Source of the DNA: Sapria himalayana | Taxonomy: Eukaryota; Streptophyta; Magnoliopsida; Malpighiales; Rafflesiaceae | Direction of reading: 5' to 3' | Assembly (NCBI GenBank): GCA_029783825.1 | Contig: JAREIK010008197.1 | Span: 59,082-123,081, forward strand | DNA length: 64,000 bases | Shown: positions 12,060 to 24,289 of the stretch, piece by piece | How the letters are laid out: every line of letters starts with the position of its first letter | Position numbering within the stretch: the stretch's first letter is position 1 | Program-made: the position numbers and the translations under genes | Notes under the pieces: model-generated | The model's input: only the letters and a program-made list of their open reading frames with translations | Told to the model about the DNA's origin: nothing | Database searches by the model: none

Positions 12060-13195
12060 TAATACAAAAAAGACTCATTTATTTTATTTACTATCAAAAT
12101 TTGTTTGACTAAATTAATGTGCATGTTGCAAGGTACACATGAAAAATATACACCTTACAATTTTTTATTATAATATTAATTAAACAATAAATATATAAAC
12201 AATTTTAAAAATTATATGTTTAGCCTTATAAAAAAATTATCAAATAACTACAAAATTAATAAACTTCATATAATAAGACATATATGAAAAGATGATTTGT
12301 CTTCTAGCCACCCTCCTAAGAGTTATAAAATACTCTTAATGTTAAAAAATATAATAACATTTATATTTTATAGTTATAAATTTTTAAGAATTCATCATAT
12401 TAATTTTTATGAAGATAATATGTAATAATTTTAAAGGCATAAAATTTTATATTATTTGATATCATTTTTTTAAATTCAAAAAATTACTTAAACTGATAAG
12501 ATATTAAAAAAAGTAATATTAATTATTTTAATAAAGACTAAATGTTAAAAGCTAAAAGAAAATATATTACTTAATTGTTTAATTCTGATAAATTTTAGTA
12601 GGGGCAAACATCTATGTAATTATTTTTAAATATTAATTTATTTTCTTTTAACTTTAATTAAAATATTTACTTTTTTATTATATTTCAAAATTTTCAAATT
12701 TTGTATTAATTATTTGTTTTAAAGTTTCCTATAATCGTAAATTTTTTTATACTAATAATAATATCAATATTTACTAGTTTATTCATCAATTCAGATATTT
12801 TCGAAAATATTTTATATTTTATCATATAATGAATTAATTTACATTTATATTAGTAGAAATTTTAATGTATGTTAATTTAATTTTTAAAATATCAAAATAA
12901 ATTAATAATTATTGAATTAATTTTTTAATGTTACTTTAATACAAATTTTTAAGTTTCTTAATTAAAAATTTTAGAACAATTTTTTGTATACTTTTTAAAA
13001 AAATTAATACATCATAAAAATTGTAATTTTAGTCCTCATTAATATAATTTTTTTGTATTTTTATATTTTTTAAATTATTTATTTATAAGATCATTTTTAT
13101 GATTTTAGGAGGAGAATGTAACTTTTAAGGATCGCTCATCTATAGACCATTAACATACATTTAATAAACAAAATTAAATAAAATATTAAAACTAA
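12060..13195 (+). repeat. Left arm of a large inverted repeat
   Basis: About 1.13 kb that is the inverted counterpart of about 13790-14930, roughly 80 percent identical by eye. Landmarks are 'cctaagagttataaa', 'ttttatgaagataatatg', 'taaaggcat', and 'gcaaacatctatgta'. A third, direct copy is at about 32335-33345. It stops at the CACTA terminus at 13196. The sequence after the CACTA right end (25413 on) looks like the continuation of this arm, so the CACTA element probably inserted here. Confidence 0.75.
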
Positions 13196-13790
13196 CACTA
13201 CAAGAAAATGTATATTTAGCTAGGAAAATTTTGCTAGGGATTAATCCCTAGCTAAATTGTGATGGATTAGCTAAGGAATAGCAAGGGATCTACGATTTTT
13301 TATTGAAATAAAAATTCGCAATGGATTAGCGATGGAAAATTTTCATAAGTTCCTCTTAAGGAAAGCGGGAAATTTAGCGACGAATTAGCGACATAAAATT
13401 TTCGTACGTTCCGCTCAAGAAAAGTGGGGAATTTAGCGACGGATTAGCGAAGAAAATTTTTTGTAAGTTCCGCTCAAGAAAATCTGGGAATTTAGCAATA
13501 GAATATTCCTAGCTAATAAAATTTTGAACTTGGCGATGAATTTAGTGACGGAATATTTCTAGCTAATAAAATCATGAACTTAGCGACGTAATTAGTGACT
13601 GATTTTCTCTCGCTAATAAAATTCATAATTTAGCAATGTAATTAGCGACGGATTTTCTCTAGCTAATAAAATCTGTACTTTAGCTACGAAATTAGCAATG
13701 TATTTTTCCTAGCTAATAAAATCCGTAATTTAGCGATGGAATTTTTCTAGATATTTGGGTCGGGGATAATTTCCATCTCTAATCTTTTTT
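13196..13790 (+). repeat. CACTA left terminus and subterminal repeats
   Basis: The terminal CACTACAAGAAAA is followed by a small palindrome (CTAGGGATTAATCCCTAG, about 13235). Next come three to four ~60-bp units with 'gttccgctcaagaaaa' (about 13345-13490), then five to six ~58-bp units with 'ctagctaataaaat' (about 13500-13760). Such subterminal arrays bind transposase (TNPA type) in CACTA elements. The ~58-bp units recur inverted at about 33345-33632. Confidence 0.75.
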
Positions 13791-14930
13791 TATTTAATTT
13801 TTTTATACATATTATTTGTTTTATAATTTTATGCAATTTTATATATTAAAGGAATGTCATAGTCTATGGATGATCAATCTTGAAAGACACATTCACCTCA
13901 TATAATAATAAAAATAAGATATTATAAATAAATAATTTCATAAAAATTGTAATATGAAAAAAAATTTATACTTATAAAGTTTAAAATAACTAATTTTATG
14001 ATTATATATTTTAAAAAAATGATACAAAAAAATTTTTCTAAAATTTTTAATAATGAAATTTAATTATTTGTATTAAAAAACATTTTATAATTAATTCTAT
14101 AATTATAATAATTTTTAAAGATATTTTAAAAAATAAATGAACATATATTAAAATTTTTACTAATAAAAGGCTAAAATATTTCATTGTATGATTAAATAAA
14201 AAATATTTACAAAAATATCTGAAGTAACGAATAAATTAGTAAATATTAATATTATTTTAAGTTATAAAAATAGTTTTATGAATATAGAAAACTTTTAAAA
14301 AAATAATCTCTGAAAAAATTGAAAATTTTAAATTTAAAAAAAATATCTAATTTTTCATTAAATTTAAAAGAAAATAAATTGATATTTAAAGTTAGATACA
14401 TAGATGTTTGCCACTACTGAAATTTATAATAATTAAACACTTGAGTAATATTTTTCTATTAGCTTTTAATATTCCATCTTTATTAAAAAAATAAATATAA
14501 TTTTTTTTATAATCTTCTCACTTTAAGTAATTTTTAAAATTTTATAAATTATAAATTATATCAAATAATATTAAATTTAATGCCTTTAAAATTATTTCAT
14601 ATTATCTTCATAAAAATTAAATATGAATTCTTAAAAATTTATAACCATAAAATATATATATTTATATATTTTTAACATAAAGAGTATTTATAACTCTTAG
14701 AAGAGTAGCTTGAAGACCAATCATTTTTTCATGGGTGCCTTGCTATATAAAATTTATAAATTTTGTAGTTATCAATTTTTTTAAGTTATTTATATATTTA
14801 TTTTTAAATTAATTTGATAATTACAAATTTTAAGTTGTTTTTTTTTCATGTGTGCCTTGATGCATGCTCATGAACTTGTTGAAAATAATTTATTAATTAA
14901 AAAAAATATGAGTCTTTTTGTTTTATATAT
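13790..14930 (-). repeat. Right arm of the large inverted repeat (inside the CACTA element)
   Basis: Reverse complement of the 12060-13195 arm across its whole length, including 'catagtctatgg' near the inner end and 'catgtgtgccttg' near the outer end. It directly follows the subterminal repeats, so it is internal CACTA-family sequence. The whole structure is arm, ~0.6-kb centre, inverted arm. Confidence 0.75.
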
Positions 14931-15016
14931 ATTTATTGTTTATTTAATCTTTTGATAAATAAAAATTAAAACATTTAAATATGTACATATATAAGTTTAT
15001 ATATATACATGTCTAA

Positions 15017-15245
15017 TTGTGTGTGTGTGTGCGTGTGTGTGTGTGTATAATTATATCAATAAATATTTTTGATAATTTATATATAAATATATATATGTTT
15101 ATAAACCTATATTATATATACACATATATTTGTGTGTGTGTGTGTATATATGTATACATTTATATATGTGTGTGTATTTATATATATACATATATAAGTT
15201 TATATATATACATGTATAATTGTGTGTGTGTGTGTGTGTGTGTAT
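15017..15245 (+). repeat. (GT)n and TATA microsatellites
   Basis: Three (GT)n tracts, at about 15018-15047, 15130-15144 and 15221-15244, are separated by TATATA/TACATATA sequence. The open frame across them is a repeat artefact. Confidence 0.9.
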
Positions 15246-15720
15246 AAGGTTTGGAAAGATTATTAAAAAATGATTTTTGAATTCAAAAGGTATAATTTTT
15301 GAAAAATTAGTTTTTTTGTTATGTAATCTTTTTAAATAATGATTTCAACACTAATGCAAAATCAGCTTTTAATATTAGATTATAATGTGAAATATATTTA
15401 TTTTGGTAAATATTTTTTAAATAGCACTGCTAAACATAATATTAAATATAAAATGATATTAATATATTTCAATTTCAAGAATTTTGGTTTGGGAGAGTAC
15501 TTCATGAATTTTGCTTATTTTTACTGGAAAACTAGAATGTAATTTTGAGATTTGCATTTGACGTCTTCAACTTCAGCTCAGCAGGAACTAGCTTAGATCA
15601 TGTACCCATGCCTAAATTAGGCATATTATGTAGATCATGATGCAATGAACACCATGTATGGAGCATCGATCGATACGTGTTGACTCAAAAATAACAAAAT
15701 TTTTATTGAAAACTAATTAA

Positions 15721-15898
15721 ATGGAAGATGTCGTTGTAGCATCGCTGAATAAGTCTCTCCTTAGCCAAATGGAATCAAATTTTTCTTTGAACCAGACCAA
15801 TGTTTTCTAAGCTCTGTAAGTAGTAGAGACGGATTCTCTTGCCATTAATGAGAGCTCTACCACCCTCTTCGCGTCTGTTCGTGCTGCTCTTGAGGAGG
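15721..15898 (+). pseudogene. Captured exon fragment, gene not recognised
   Basis: A stretch beginning at an ATG reads as ordinary protein: it starts MEDVVVASLNKSLLSQ and later has 'TTLFASVRAALEE'. The frame ends at a good splice donor (GAGGAG|GTAAGT). Two stops interrupt it in the middle. Base composition is clearly less AT-rich than the surroundings. I read it as the first exon of a host gene captured by the CACTA element and since decayed. I could not assign a family. Confidence 0.5.
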
Positions 15899-18800
15899 TA
15901 AGTTTCATATATCAGTTAACATCTTTGTTTTGATATCTGTTGCTCTTGTTTGTTGGTTGCTTATAAGTACAAAAGCAAAGATGCTGAGAAATCAGCATTG
16001 TTGTTGTACAGCTCATTAAATTTTGATGTATGAATGAAACAACAATATTAGTCATCGATAATTATATTTTCCATTTTCCGACAGCTCAGAAACAATAAAT
16101 TTATGTTTGTCATTTTTTATCAAATGAAAACTTAGATTTCTAACTAAAATCAAAATGTAATCTTACTAAATTGATTAAGTACGCATGAGCTTTGTAATAG
16201 AAACCACTCTAATTTTTGTCAAACAGCATATGCAAGGGACATTAACAAAACAATCATCATTTTTTCCATGACTTGTTTTTCTTCTTCCGTTGGAAAGGAA
16301 TAATCTTTGCTATGATTTTCCAATTCCATTTTATTTATATGTTGATGCATATGTGTATACTTTTTATAATTTATTTGTTGATGCATATGTGTTGCTAGGT
16401 ATTTGTGATTCTTTATATACTACATGTCTATCCATGTTGATTTAATGATAAATAAAATGTTCCTTTTTGTTTTACTTCAAATTTAACTTGTATCATAGTT
16501 ATATCTGTATCTGACCATACTATTTTAGTCACACTAGCAACCGCCACTGTTGTTGCTTATCATTGCTGCCTCCATTGAAATAGGATTTTAAAGGCACTTA
16601 ATTTTCCATTTCACCAAAACATTCATATGAATGTTTGTACTATCATCACCAAAGACTGATTTCATTCAAATTGGATATTTTTGTGATTGATTTCTCTAAT
16701 TTTCTACATCTCTAGTGTGATTTTCATTAATTATTGTTGTGAAAGAGTTATTTTTGGAAGAAATTAGTCTTTTGGTGTGTTTTCTTGAATGATAAATTAG
16801 CTAAATTTTTTCAAGGTCCTTTTTTCTGTTACCTACAAATGATAAAATGAAAAAATTTATTAAAGTGAGTAATTCTTGATAGAAAGCTGATACTCATCTC
16901 CTTTCTTATCTTTGTCATTTGCTTGACCTAAGCTTGCTAGTATGTTTTCTCTTGTCATAATCAGTAATCAGTTGCAAGATCCCATGGATTCTTGCCATAC
17001 ATCTAATATGATGATGATGTATAATCAATGTCTTATTCTCTCTACTTATGAACTTTGAGACTGACATGTTAGAGTGAAACCAAAGCAACAAAATTTTAAT
17101 CCATTTTGTTTCATGATTTTCAACTATTATGTCAACTGTGATGGTTAGGTTAACAATCAAGATATGACAATGTCAGGGTTTTTTGGGTTTATTTTCATTT
17201 TTTGGTAGGGCCATCCTTTTTTTCATTGGGAATGGAAATTAGGTATAATGATTATGATGTGGGCCTTGACAATGTTAAAAATTGGTATAAAATTTTTATT
17301 TATTAACTTAATTATGGATGTAAGTTTCTGTTAGTTAAAAAAATGTGGCTCTTTATAATTAATATTTGGGCTTTGACATCAATGAAGAATAGTCATATGT
17401 GGCATATAATATTGGGTTTCTTTTAAAATCATATTGCATTATCAAATAAAAAAAAACACATTATAGGGAAAGCAACACATTATTTCATATGTCATAATCT
17501 TGTTGAATAAAGTTATAAAAAATATAAATTAATGTTTAATCTCAAAATTTTTTATCTATTTAAATGCTTATTTTCTTTTAACATTTATAATTGTTCTTAT
17601 AAAATTTTTGATCAGACTATAATTTTAAAAGGCATTTCTCATGAGAATTGAGATAAGTGTAGGCACAAGTGAAGGTATACCTTGCTTATATTGATTTATT
17701 TCAAATCCAAATGATCTGATAGCTCTCTTGAAAAGAGTTGATTATATAAAAAATTTTTCTCCTCCCAACATAGAATCAATTGAGAATAAGAAGAGTTGAT
17801 TATATAGGAATAAAAAGTTTATATTAGAAAAAAAATAATATAAACAACCTATTTAAAGTAAAGAGAGTCTCTTGAGAAGCTAGATAATTTTATAGTTGCT
17901 TTTTTTGATTTTGATCTTTTGATTATTTTTTGGAAGAAATTGAAATGGTGTTCTCCATAATACTCTAATTCATATGTATTATTATTCTTATGTTTTCTTT
18001 ATTTCTTTAATCTCTTTTATTATTCCTTCTATTAATACTATGATACTCAAATTTTTTTATGAAGTATTATATTATCTTAGATATTATTAAACTATGCTAG
18101 AAGAGAAAAATATCAACATCAATTAGATCTAGGAATTAGTACATTGACACACATGATTGGTTGTTATTGGTTGTTTGTGATTTTTTTGTTGTAGTAATTT
18201 ATTCAGATAAGAATGTAGATTATTTTAAGGTGAACTTATTGTGAGAGTTCATTTTAATATATATTGAGAATTTTTAAGATATTTCTTTCAAATTGTCAAA
18301 ATGGTATTAGTATAGAGCTGGCATCATCTAATAGATGATGGATACATGAGCTATACATGATTATATTTATTCATGGTAATAATAAAAAGGATATATATGT
18401 ATATATATTGAGTAACTATCTAAATTTTGAATAGTACTTGTATAATATAGAAGATATTATATAACTTAAATAGTCATGGAGTGCTTGATATGTGAATTTT
18501 TAGTTAGTTGATTTTATTAATTGTATGTGCATACTATTTTTGTTGTTAAAGAAGATGATATGTGAATCACACATCTCAATGAGTATTTTTAGTTGTAGTT
18601 TTATATGAAGGACCTTGAATAAATTAGATATTTTCATTAGATAAAATGTATATACTTAATGAGAGATTATATTGTCATAGATAAGATATATAGTTGATAT
18701 ATGTACTTTGAGTTGGTCCTTTGACTTATATTGTAATGGATATTTTGATTGACTAAAATATTAGATTTATGTTTTATCTGATTTATTTAGCTAACTCTCA

Positions 18801-19189
18801 CATATTAGAAAATCATATGTAAGATTAATTATTTGATTATTATAATATCAGATATAATTTTTATATTAAGCATAATTAATAATTATTTAAATTTTTTATT
18901 ATAGATTCAGATAGATGTAGCTTATCATATATTGAAGGATGAGATGAATTTTTAGGCCCTATATTTATTTTAGGGATCAATCCTTTTACAAATTATTCGA
19001 GCATTCATATTTAAGTTGGGATTTTATATATTTGAAAAATAATAAATAAATAATTTTTTGAGATTTGATATAGATACATAATTAAATCTAATGATAATGA
19101 TCATAAGTGAGATATTTTAGATTAATTATTTATTTGAAGAGATTGAATATTATTTTGTTTTTCTTTTTTATTTTTTAATATAATACTTA
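15899..19189. other. AT-rich interior of the CACTA element, no gene recognised
   Basis: Intron-like, AT-rich sequence. Scattered open frames (for example minus strand 16915-17160) have no recognisable domain. It may be intron or intergenic DNA carried with the captured exon ending at 15898. Confidence 0.5.
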
Positions 19190-19745
19190 GGTAATGATAT
19201 ATAATATTAATTTTGATGTTTCAAGCACAAATAAAGTATATAAAATGATTTTTTTTAAAAAAAAAATAAGATTTAAGATTATATTATGTGTATAATTTAT
19301 GTTTATATAATAAATTAACTCGTGAATAATTTTATGAAGGTAATGAATAAATCTCAACAATTTTTAAAAAATTTGATATCATGAGTATTTGTTCATCAAT
19401 TTGTAGTGGATATTATATTTTGTTATTTATTTTGATAAATAATTTTATTAAGAATTTCTCAGATAATTAATCTTAGATGTATGATGATAAATAATATTAT
19501 TAAGAAATTTTCATGATAATGATATATAATATTTCTTTTGATATTTCACTAGCAAATATAATATATAGAAAATGAATTATATCTTTTCCAAAAAAAAAAG
19601 ATCTAAAATGATATTATGTTATATTATGTTTATATAATAAATTAACAAGTGAATATCTTCACGAAAGTCTTGAATAAATTTCAAATTAATTTTTTCTAAA
19701 ATTGATATCATAAATATTTGTTCATCAATTTGAGAATGTTGCATT
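19190..19745. repeat. Diverged direct repeat, two ~230-bp copies
   Basis: The segments about 19190-19420 and 19510-19745 share the same order of landmarks: 'gataatgatatataatatt', a poly-A run, 'tttatataataaattaac', and 'atttgttcatcaattt'. The spacing is about 320 bp. They could be decayed LTR or other non-autonomous element sequence. No coding potential. Confidence 0.55.
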
Positions 19746-22330
19746 TTTTTGTGTTTATGTTTTTTTATACTTTATATATGAGCTGTCAACATGTGAGTAG
19801 ACACAATCCAAGTTGAGATTTTATATACTAATTGTACATATTTTATTATTTTTTGTCATTTTTTTGCTAATTCTTATAATTTTGACTATAACATCTTATC
19901 CTCAAAGAGGATGTTGTCTAGTAAGTATTGATCAAGAGACCATTTAAATACTAATATTGGTTTTCATAATAACTTTGAAGTTAAATTTGTTTATCAGAGA
20001 ATAATATATTAAGATGATTGCTCACTTGAAAATTTTGAGTATTACATAGTCTCTTCAAACATCGTCTCTACAAAGTTATTGGGTAAATTTGTCGAGGTTT
20101 TTATATCTTTTTATATATCTTGTTAAAGCAAGAGTCTTATGTACTTGGGTGTGAATGTGATCTCCATATCTATCTTATCGTATCCTAATATTTGGAAGCA
20201 TTTAAATATGAAGGCTAGATAAGAAAATAAATTGTACTAGTATATTATCTTGACAGTCTTACCTCAAGAGATTAAAGAGATCGTGCATAATAAATCTTGA
20301 ATTTGAGACTTACTATTCTTAGAGTTTGGATAAATTTTTGTCATCGCATAAAGATATGATATCTTATTAGATAGAAAAGTATATCTAATTTAACATTTGA
20401 ATAAGTCATGAAGTTGAAGACCAAATAGAGAACATAGTCATTCATTATTTGAATTCCACAAGAATTTGAAAATTAGATTTTAAAATATATCAATTATAAT
20501 TGGTAGTTACTTATAAATTTCTATAAACTCTTAAGAAATCTCTCATTTATAAAGATTTTCTGATAAATATGTAAAATAAGTGTTTTAAATCTTTAAGTCT
20601 ATGTATATTCCATGCTAATTCATAAGATTTTTAAATCTGAAATAAGATTATTAATCCTACTTTATTTTAATATCATCAAATTATATCCCCCTTCAATTAT
20701 TAATCCCCTCATTCAACATCTTTCAAATGATATCAATTCTCACCTGCTTTATAAACTACAAACTCTTCACAAGGAAGCATCTTCGCACAATTTGAATGCA
20801 AGAGTGGATCAATTGATACAAGCGAAGCCATTTTTTTTGGTTTTTTATTGCATTCCTTCATAGTGTTTTGCAGCAAAATGAACTCATTACTATGCATCAA
20901 CTTGTTGCTAAATTCAAATCGAGACTAAAAATGTAGAAGGACAAGAATGCTTTTGGCAATATTTTGCGCAAAATTTCATAAATTCAGAAGACCAATGGAT
21001 CAAACTATGTTGTTCTTGGGACCAAGTAATGTGCACCAACAAGTATGAACTATGAACCCTTTTTTTAAAGAATTTACTTGTTTTTGAATTGCTACATTTT
21101 TATCATTAAAAAAACCTAATCAATTGCCTATGTAATACTTGTGTATCGTCAAGTTAATAAGAATCTTAATGCTTTTTAAGTTGATAATCGGGTTGTGGAT
21201 CATTTGTTGTGTCTATTCAATTGTTGGCATCATCTCATTTTGCTAGGTTTGAGTTTTTGAATTCTTCCAGTTACAGAGCACATTGAGAGATATTCAAAGT
21301 CACTCAAAGGCCAATGTGCAGTTTAAGAAATCATTTCTTAAATGCGACATAGATTTTAGTCAAAATTTGTTTAGTGACATTTTTCTATTATATGATTGTT
21401 GCTTTATTTTCAAATTAATGATGTCTCGGCAAGAAAGACATTAAATCTCATGAGTTAGCAATTGCAAATCCACTCTCTAAAACTCATTACAAATACCGGT
21501 CATAAGTGATGGAAGGTTATATTTTCAAATCTCTTGTGCATTTGCGAATCCACTCTTTATTATTATTAAAATGTTTGAATTGCTTTACACTTGCATTAAA
21601 CATGTGGCAGGTTGATATTTTAACATAGTTATACATGTCCATCCATGCATATTAGCTTGGTTAAGGATCATAGAAAGTAGAGAAAAAATGCACAAGGAAT
21701 TGATGTGGGCTAGTATGATTTTATGATTGATTGTATTGTATGATTGTATTTTTGCTTGATTATATTAGAAATGTGTTTTAATAAGAGTGATGTGATATAA
21801 TTATAACATAACAAACTTGATGAGATTTCTTTACTTAGTGTGATAGTGTTTTTCATCTCTCTAGCCTGATCATGCTGTTCATTCTTACAGGAGGCCCAAG
21901 CTACTGGTTGTAGGATACTCTTTTAAAATAACATTGACGATTATTTGACATGTGATTATTTGATTGTAATTTGTGTAAGTATAATTATCCTAGTTAATTT
22001 TGATCATAACATACTTGGATTATCTTTTTTTTATTGAAATATTTTTTAATATTTAATGTTGTGTATGTTGTTGATCTCTCCATTTATTTTTTTCTTTTTT
22101 TCAGCTTTTAGCTAGTTAAAATTCAAAAGTGGATTGGAAGAACTCATTTTGCTTGAATTTGATTGCTTATACTTCATTCACCATTACTATTGCAATATGC
22201 AGGCTTGTTTTTATATTCCCTCATAACTCATATTGCTTGTATGTGTCCCTTCCAAATTTTGTTGTCGAATTTGTGTTTGTGACAGGTGGTGGGGAAAGAA
22301 TGTGAAACAGACAATATGGTGGGAAGATGG
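19746..22330. other. AT-rich interior with weak coding traces
   Basis: No intact gene. At about 20910-20975 (+) a frame reads 'KDKNAFGNILRKI'. This resembles the 'WNK..FGNI...I' segment after the endonuclease of plant LINE ORF2, but it is too short to be certain. A frame at 20612-20863 has normal-looking composition but no family I know. The rest shows nothing recognisable. Confidence 0.35.
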
Positions 22331-22775
22331 GTGAGTTAGATTCTTATGAGATTGAAGGAGGAGAAACAATGGGTGATGTGCTTCAAAATCTGACCAAGTT
22401 TTAGTTCTCCTGTGTAAGAACCTCGCTCTCCCAAATAGAGCAATTGTGCCATAATATTCGTCTCCCACAAAAAAAAAATAATTATTATTATGTTTTTTTT
22501 TCATTCCATGTCTTGTTCAACCATCAACATAGTGCTTGAGAATGCTTGCAGCGAACAGGGAGCCAGGATGGTAGCTATGGATAGTTTTAGCAAAAATGAC
22601 AGTGAATTACTCGGCCACCTTGCTCCCATTTATACAGGTCTCTCTCTCTCTCTCTCAGTTCATTGCTTCTAAACCAGTATCGACCAACTAGGTTTTTGGC
22701 CACAAGACTCATCAGGCTTCAATCACAACAGAACTGAATGAGATTATCACTGGAGCTTCTACACTAAATGATTAA
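22331..22775 (+). pseudogene. Mitochondrial ATP synthase gamma subunit fragment (captured)
   Basis: Three consecutive pieces of the C-terminal part of the F1 gamma subunit can be read on the + strand in the right order. About 22331-22415 has 'ELDSYEIEGGET' and 'LQNLTKF', then a stop where the family has Gln. About 22505-22635 has 'LENACSEQGARM.AMDS'. About 22700-22765 has 'HQASITTELNEIITGAS', which matches the gamma signature (I-T-x-E-x2-[DE]-x3-G-A). In a live gene this forms the helix that turns in the F1 head. Between the second and third pieces are 'gtctctctctctctctctc' and other non-coding bases, so introns or insertions are present and the copy came through DNA. Stops and gaps make it non-functional. 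It lies inside the CACTA element. Confidence 0.85.
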
Positions 22776-23026
22776 ATGGTTCTTCACAAACAAATGGGTT
22801 TTTTATAGTGTTTCCTTGATCAAAATTATATCAAAATGATATCAAAAAAATAATTCTGACATTTAGAGCACTGCATTGTGGGACCGAAGTGGGAATCAAG
22901 AATCAAGCGGGTGAGTTCAAGTAAGCTTCTTGCGTGCTTCACCTTCATCAATGAATTATATTCTCTACAAAATTGAATGTAAATAGCACATGCATTACAT
23001 TTACATTTGTTTTATAACAGGCACAA

Positions 23027-23240
23027 AAACTCACACAATGGAGGAAGTTGGCTTGCCAGAGTAGTAGCAACAAAACCTCCAACAAGTTGCTACCACGGAG
23101 AAGCTCAACTAGGCGATACTGCAACAACTCAACTTGGAGGGAGTGAAGTCCAGAACCATCGGCCTTTACAAAGCAATCAGTCGCATTCTAGAAGAATTCG
23201 ATGCTTAAGACCCAGGCAAAAACAATTTTTTTCTCAACCT
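23027..23240 (+). pseudogene. Mediator subunit 8 (MED8) N-terminal fragment (captured)
   Basis: A frame from about 23030 reads through three stops and then gives 'LQQLNLEGVKSRTIGLYKAI' followed by 'SRILEEFDA' (about 23118-23207). I recognise this as the conserved N-terminal helix of plant MED8 (family pattern QQLNLE.VK.R...L.KAISRILE.FDA), preceded by a Gln-rich start as in MED8. MED8 belongs to the Mediator head module linking regulators to RNA polymerase II. The stops at about 23050, 23095 and 23210 make it a pseudogene. It lies about 250 bp after the ATP synthase gamma fragment, so at least two unrelated host genes were captured side by side. Confidence 0.65.
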
Positions 23241-23693
23241 AATAGTCCATCTTTAATGCATATTAATTTGCACAAACACCATCTCCAAGAAAGAAAATAC
23301 TTGATGAATGGAGTGATTGTTGTATGTTTAAAGATGCAATTGAACTACATATTGCAACCATGAATAACCAAAATTTTGAAGAAAAAATGTTTTCAAATTG
23401 ACTATTACTAATTGTAGTAAATGTTTTAGGACTAAAGACAATAGATATAACTCTAAGATGAGTCCATTTTAGTTGTTTGTTCTATTTGTGCACAAAGCTG
23501 GCTCAGCCCAGATGTCTAGTTCCACATGGAAATGGCTTTTGCACAAATAGGATTATCCAGATCAAAAATTGTTTTAAGGCCATAGTGGATAGCTGGAGGT
23601 TCTGTTCTTCCACATATTAAATAACTTGAGAAGTGTATGTATATGTTCATCGATTCAATCTTAAGCTTCAGTATTACCTTTTGTTTTCTTGTA

Positions 23694-23851
23694 GGAAAAA
23701 CTTTTGAGAGCAATTGATGTGCACCTTGCTGATGTGAAACAAAATTGGTTGTTTGATTGTGAAAATGCATCAATTGCTAGTTTCAACTTGAAAACTAAAT
23801 CAGAGCAACGGCTCTTCTCAGATCAAGTTGGGGTTCCTCGATTACAATAAG
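23694..23851 (+). pseudogene. Captured 3'-terminal exon, gene not recognised
   Basis: After a convincing splice acceptor (TTTTCTTGTAG) an open frame reads 'KLLRAIDVHLADVKQNWLF' and continues about 50 residues to a TAA at 23851. Composition is protein-like and less AT-rich than the flanks. It may belong to the same captured locus as the MED8 or ATP synthase fragment, or to another gene. I could not assign it. Confidence 0.45.
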
Positions 23852-24049
23852 CTCCCTTAGCAATGAACTAAAATGTGCATGTCAGTCCTTCCTTTTTCGT
23901 ATGACTTACGGGGAAAAATGTTATTTTTAATTTAGTTTATATTGCATGTAACTTTCTTTAATCAAAATCGGGTTAATCATTCATTTGCAGCATGACAACT
24001 AAAAAATGGCTTCAGAGCCATCTGAATATTTTTCCAATTACAAAAAAAA

Positions 24050-24285
24050 TATTCTGGCAGCGGTAGTAGCGGCATCTATAGCATGCAGCGATAGCACCGG
24101 TAGCGGGGGCAGCGGGGGTAGCGGTGGCAGTGGTGGCAGTAGCTGTGGTAGTAGCTATGGCATCGGCGGCAGCGGCAGTAGCAGAAGAAGTGGCGGTAGT
24201 GGTGGCAACTACGGCTGCAGTAGTGGCATTGGTAGTGGCAGGAGTGGCAGTGGTAGCGGGAGCAGTAGCAACAGTAACAAATATG
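24050..24285 (-). repeat. GC-rich triplet array, copy at the CACTA right end
   Basis: Degenerate GGC/AGT/GGT triplets are the reverse complement of the class at 8141-8640. They are followed by the inverted AT-rich unit. The Gly/Ser frame across it is an artefact of the repeat. Confidence 0.75.
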
Positions 24286-24289
24286 TTAT

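Noticed and set aside
14414..14430. 'cactactgaaattt' as another CACTA terminus
   Set aside because: Only CACTA plus a few bases match. No CAAGAAAA continuation and no subterminal repeats behind it.
12060..14930. Mutator-like element with long terminal inverted repeats
   Set aside because: Arms are long and inverted as in Mutator elements, but no 9-bp target duplication or MURA coding was seen. A third arm copy is tied to CACTA subterminal repeats, so a CACTA relation is simpler.
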